Made by a program: the position numbers and the translations under genes. Below are positions 62,190 through 64,000 of a stretch of DNA of 64,000 nt, in pieces. The notes below the pieces were generated by a model that was given only the letters and a program-made list of their open reading frames with translations, had not been told where the DNA came from and did no database searches. Positions within the stretch are counted from its first letter, which is position 1; every line of letters starts with the position of its first letter. Source of the DNA: Hydrogenovibrio halophilus DSM 15072 (GTDB lineage: Bacteria; Pseudomonadota; Gammaproteobacteria; Thiomicrospirales; Thiomicrospiraceae); NCBI RefSeq assembly GCF_000384235.1, contig NZ_KB913033.1, positions 1,495,164-1,559,163 of the forward strand, given 5' to 3'.

Positions 62190-62354
62190 TTTTATATGGC
62201 CAGTGACTGGTATATTAGAAAAAACTTATTTATAATTCCGCTCTATTAGAAAATGCTTATATGCTAATGTGTTTGTCATTTCCGGATCGGATCAACTAAT
62301 GTTTCTGTTATGTGTGATTGGAAATGTGGCGAACCAGGCAAAAAGGACAGGGTC

Positions 62355-63791
62355 ATGACAGCACCGATTGGATTACATCGATATATGCGCCGTTTGTCAC
62401 CGCTGGCAATGGCGTTGGGATTGCTGGGCACACAGAGTATTGCCTCTGCCAGCGCGGTCACACTGGATTTCAAAGCTTGTGTGGAAACCGCACTGGGTCA
62501 GAATCCGGAGATGACGGTCAGTGAACAGCGAATTGTCCAGGCCGAAGCCGCTCTGTCGGAAGCCGAAGCCAGCCGCATGCCCCAGATCACCGCGTCGCTG
62601 ACCGGTACCCGTTCCAATGATGCGATGAATGTGTTTGGGATGAAACTGGGGCAGCGTCAGGCGACCTTTGGTGATTTTGGTTTTGCTGACATTGGTAAAA
62701 CAGGCTTTGGTGATCCCAGCGCCACATCTACTAATTTTGGTGTTGAACCTCGTGATCTCAACCATCCCGGCGCGCATAATAATTTCAACAGCCGTCTGGA
62801 AGTCAAGGTGCCGGTCTGGAACGGCGGTCGGATCGGCAGCTACGAAGATCAGGCTCAGGCGATGATTGCGGCGGCGCGTCAGGGCGATGAAGCCACTCAG
62901 CAGTACCTGACTTTTAATGTGTATCAGGCTTATGAGGGCGTTCACACAGCGCGGGCGTTTATTGAGGTGGCGCAACAGGCGGTGGAAGCGGCTCAGGCTT
63001 ATGTCGAAACCACGGAAAACCTGGTGGCACAAGGCGTGGTGGTGCGTTCGGAACTGCTGAGTGCCAATGTGCATCTGTCGGAAGCGCAGACCCAATACGA
63101 GCAAGCCCTGATGGAAGAGCAGATCGCTTTGGACAACTTGAAAATGTTGATGGCCATGGACGAAGACGCCGAAATTGAAATCGGGGCGCGTCAGGACATT
63201 ACCCTGCCCGAACATACGGCGGCTTCAATGAGTCAGGAAGCCATCAGCGTCAATCCGCAACTGGAAGCGTTGCGTGCGCAGACCAAAGCCAAACAGGCCG
63301 CCATTGCAGCCAGTAAGGCCGACAAGTATCCCAGTTTCAATCTGATGGCTCGCGGCGATGCCAACGATGAAAATCTGGGCTTTGACAGCACCTCCTATAC
63401 CATTGCCGGAGTTTTTTCCTGGAAATTGACCGATTTTGGGGTCACCAATAATCGCATCAGTCGGGCACGGGCAGAAGCGTCCGAGGCCAAGGCATCGCTG
63501 CAGTCCAAAATGAACCAGACCCGTCTGGCGGTCAAAAAAGCCTGGCGTATGTTGCAGGTCGCAGAAAAGCGCGTGGTCTCCAATGAATTAGCCGTGGCCC
63601 AGGCCGAAGAAGCGCAACGACTGATCATGAAACGCTATAAGGGTGGCATTGCCACCATGACCGAGGTGCTGGCCAATCAGGCCCAGTTGGATAAGGCCCG
63701 TGCGGATCTGGTCAAATCCCAATACGAAAAAAACATTCAAAAGGCGACACTGCGATTGGAAACCGGGGCCATGACACTGGCCCGGATGTGA
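62355..63791 (+). CDS. TolC-family outer membrane efflux protein
   Basis: ATG 62355 follows AAGGACAGGG; an earlier in-frame ATG at 62310 lacks a signal-like context. The signal peptide runs to about residue 34 (SIASASA). The two-repeat TolC fold is visible, with long helices (AEAALSEAEASRMPQITASLTGTRS, VVVRSELLSANVHLSEAQTQYEQAL, GGIATMTEVLANQAQLDKARADLVKSQYEKN). It forms an operon with the RND adaptor gene that begins 54 bp later. Confidence 0.93.
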   Translation: MTAPIGLHRYMRRLSPLAMALGLLGTQSIASASAVTLDFKACVETALGQNPEMTVSEQRIVQAEAALSEAEASRMPQITASLTGTRSNDAMNVFGMKLGQRQATFGDFGFADIGKTGFGDPSATSTNFGVEPRDLNHPGAHNNFNSRLEVKVPVWNGGRIGSYEDQAQAMIAAARQGDEATQQYLTFNVYQAYEGVHTARAFIEVAQQAVEAAQAYVETTENLVAQGVVVRSELLSANVHLSEAQTQYEQALMEEQIALDNLKMLMAMDEDAEIEIGARQDITLPEHTAASMSQEAISVNPQLEALRAQTKAKQAAIAASKADKYPSFNLMARGDANDENLGFDSTSYTIAGVFSWKLTDFGVTNNRISRARAEASEAKASLQSKMNQTRLAVKKAWRMLQVAEKRVVSNELAVAQAEEAQRLIMKRYKGGIATMTEVLANQAQLDKARADLVKSQYEKNIQKATLRLETGAMTLARM

Positions 63792-63845
63792 CATACCCCG
63801 CAGACCCAACCCCATTAATTTAACGGAACAAATCAGGTGAGTCGG

Positions 63846-64000
63846 ATGAAAACCCATGCTTATTCTTTGAAAACCCCTTTGCTGGTTGCATTATTGACAC
63901 TGGGACTGGCAGGTTGCGGCGGTGAATCAGCCTCTGAGACCGCAAACGAAACCGTTCAGACCATTCAGGCGCCCGTGGCCACGGTGAAACTGGGTTCGAT
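63846..64000 (+). CDS. RND efflux periplasmic adaptor lipoprotein, partial (N terminus)
   Basis: Only the first 51 residues are in the window. A hydrophobic signal ends in the lipobox LAGCGG, followed by a Ser/Glu/Thr-rich spacer and APVATVKLG, the usual start of a HlyD-type adaptor. Position after a TolC gene supports this. Confidence 0.75.
   Translation, partial: MKTHAYSLKTPLLVALLTLGLAGCGGESASETANETVQTIQAPVATVKLGS

Overview
The window reads as a chromosomal segment of a gammaproteobacterial, sulfur-oxidising chemolithoautotroph close to the Hydrogenovibrio/Thiomicrospira group. This is inferred from gene content, not a database search: a form IA RuBisCO (cbbLS) and a form II RuBisCO (cbbM), each with its own cbbQ/cbbO activase pair, two CbbR-type regulators, a beta-carbonic anhydrase, a YeeE/TsuA-like thiosulfate importer, and the typical gammaproteobacterial order aroQ-accB-accC-prmA-dusB-fis-purH-purD.

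Region 1-9.5 kb is an AT-richer defence island. It holds a minimal type I-F (I-F2/I-Fv) CRISPR-Cas system: cas5fv (cut by the window edge) and cas7fv leftward, cas2-3 and cas1 rightward, then a leader and a 20-repeat array whose 17th repeat is split by an IS3-family element with a 3-bp target duplication. A NERD-domain nuclease-like gene follows. In the 224-bp gap between the divergent cas genes lies a second, degenerate mini-array on the minus strand: a promoter, a pseudo-repeat that keeps the 8-nt 5' handle, a 19-nt spacer, a pseudo-repeat that keeps the Cas6f hairpin through a compensatory base change, and a terminator-like hairpin. Its spacer matches 15 of 19 bases of a site in the cas7fv promoter region, with a 5'-CC PAM; three of the four mismatches are at positions 6, 12 and 18, the bases flipped out in type I R-loops. 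This looks like an RNA-guided autorepressor (CreR/CreA-like) and is the main discovery candidate.

Region 9.5-22 kb carries a DUF2189 membrane protein, then a four-gene cluster: a secreted FecR-domain repeat protein with a TbpB-like C terminus, a TPR/beta-barrel (Slam-like) outer membrane protein, a CHASE2-class III cyclase, and a fused class II cyclic-nucleotide phosphodiesterase/GAF/HD-GYP protein. YdcF-like and PAS-GGDEF genes follow on the other strand. Region 22-27.3 kb has clpB with a sigma-32-like promoter, a thiosulfate-transporter-like gene and carbonic anhydrase. Region 27.5-40.3 kb is the carbon fixation locus: cbbM-cbbQ-cbbO-orf and two tandem cbbR genes leftward, cbbL-cbbS-cbbQ-cbbO rightward. 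Region 40.3-64 kb has a CDF metal exporter, a ComFB-type c-di-GMP receptor, the purine/fis/acc/aroQ cluster, a GGDEF-EAL protein, dsbD, fxsA, an SDR protein, fadL, a DUF302 lipoprotein, pdxB, a hydrolase and the start of a TolC/RND efflux operon.

Several dispersed repeat families cut across the window. The 12-bp palindrome ACCAGGCCTGGT occurs 12 times, once as the first 12 bases of a CRISPR spacer. A 33-nt hairpin repeat supplies the stop codon of two unrelated genes. Two MITE-like elements have terminal inverted repeats, and there is a REP-like long hairpin.
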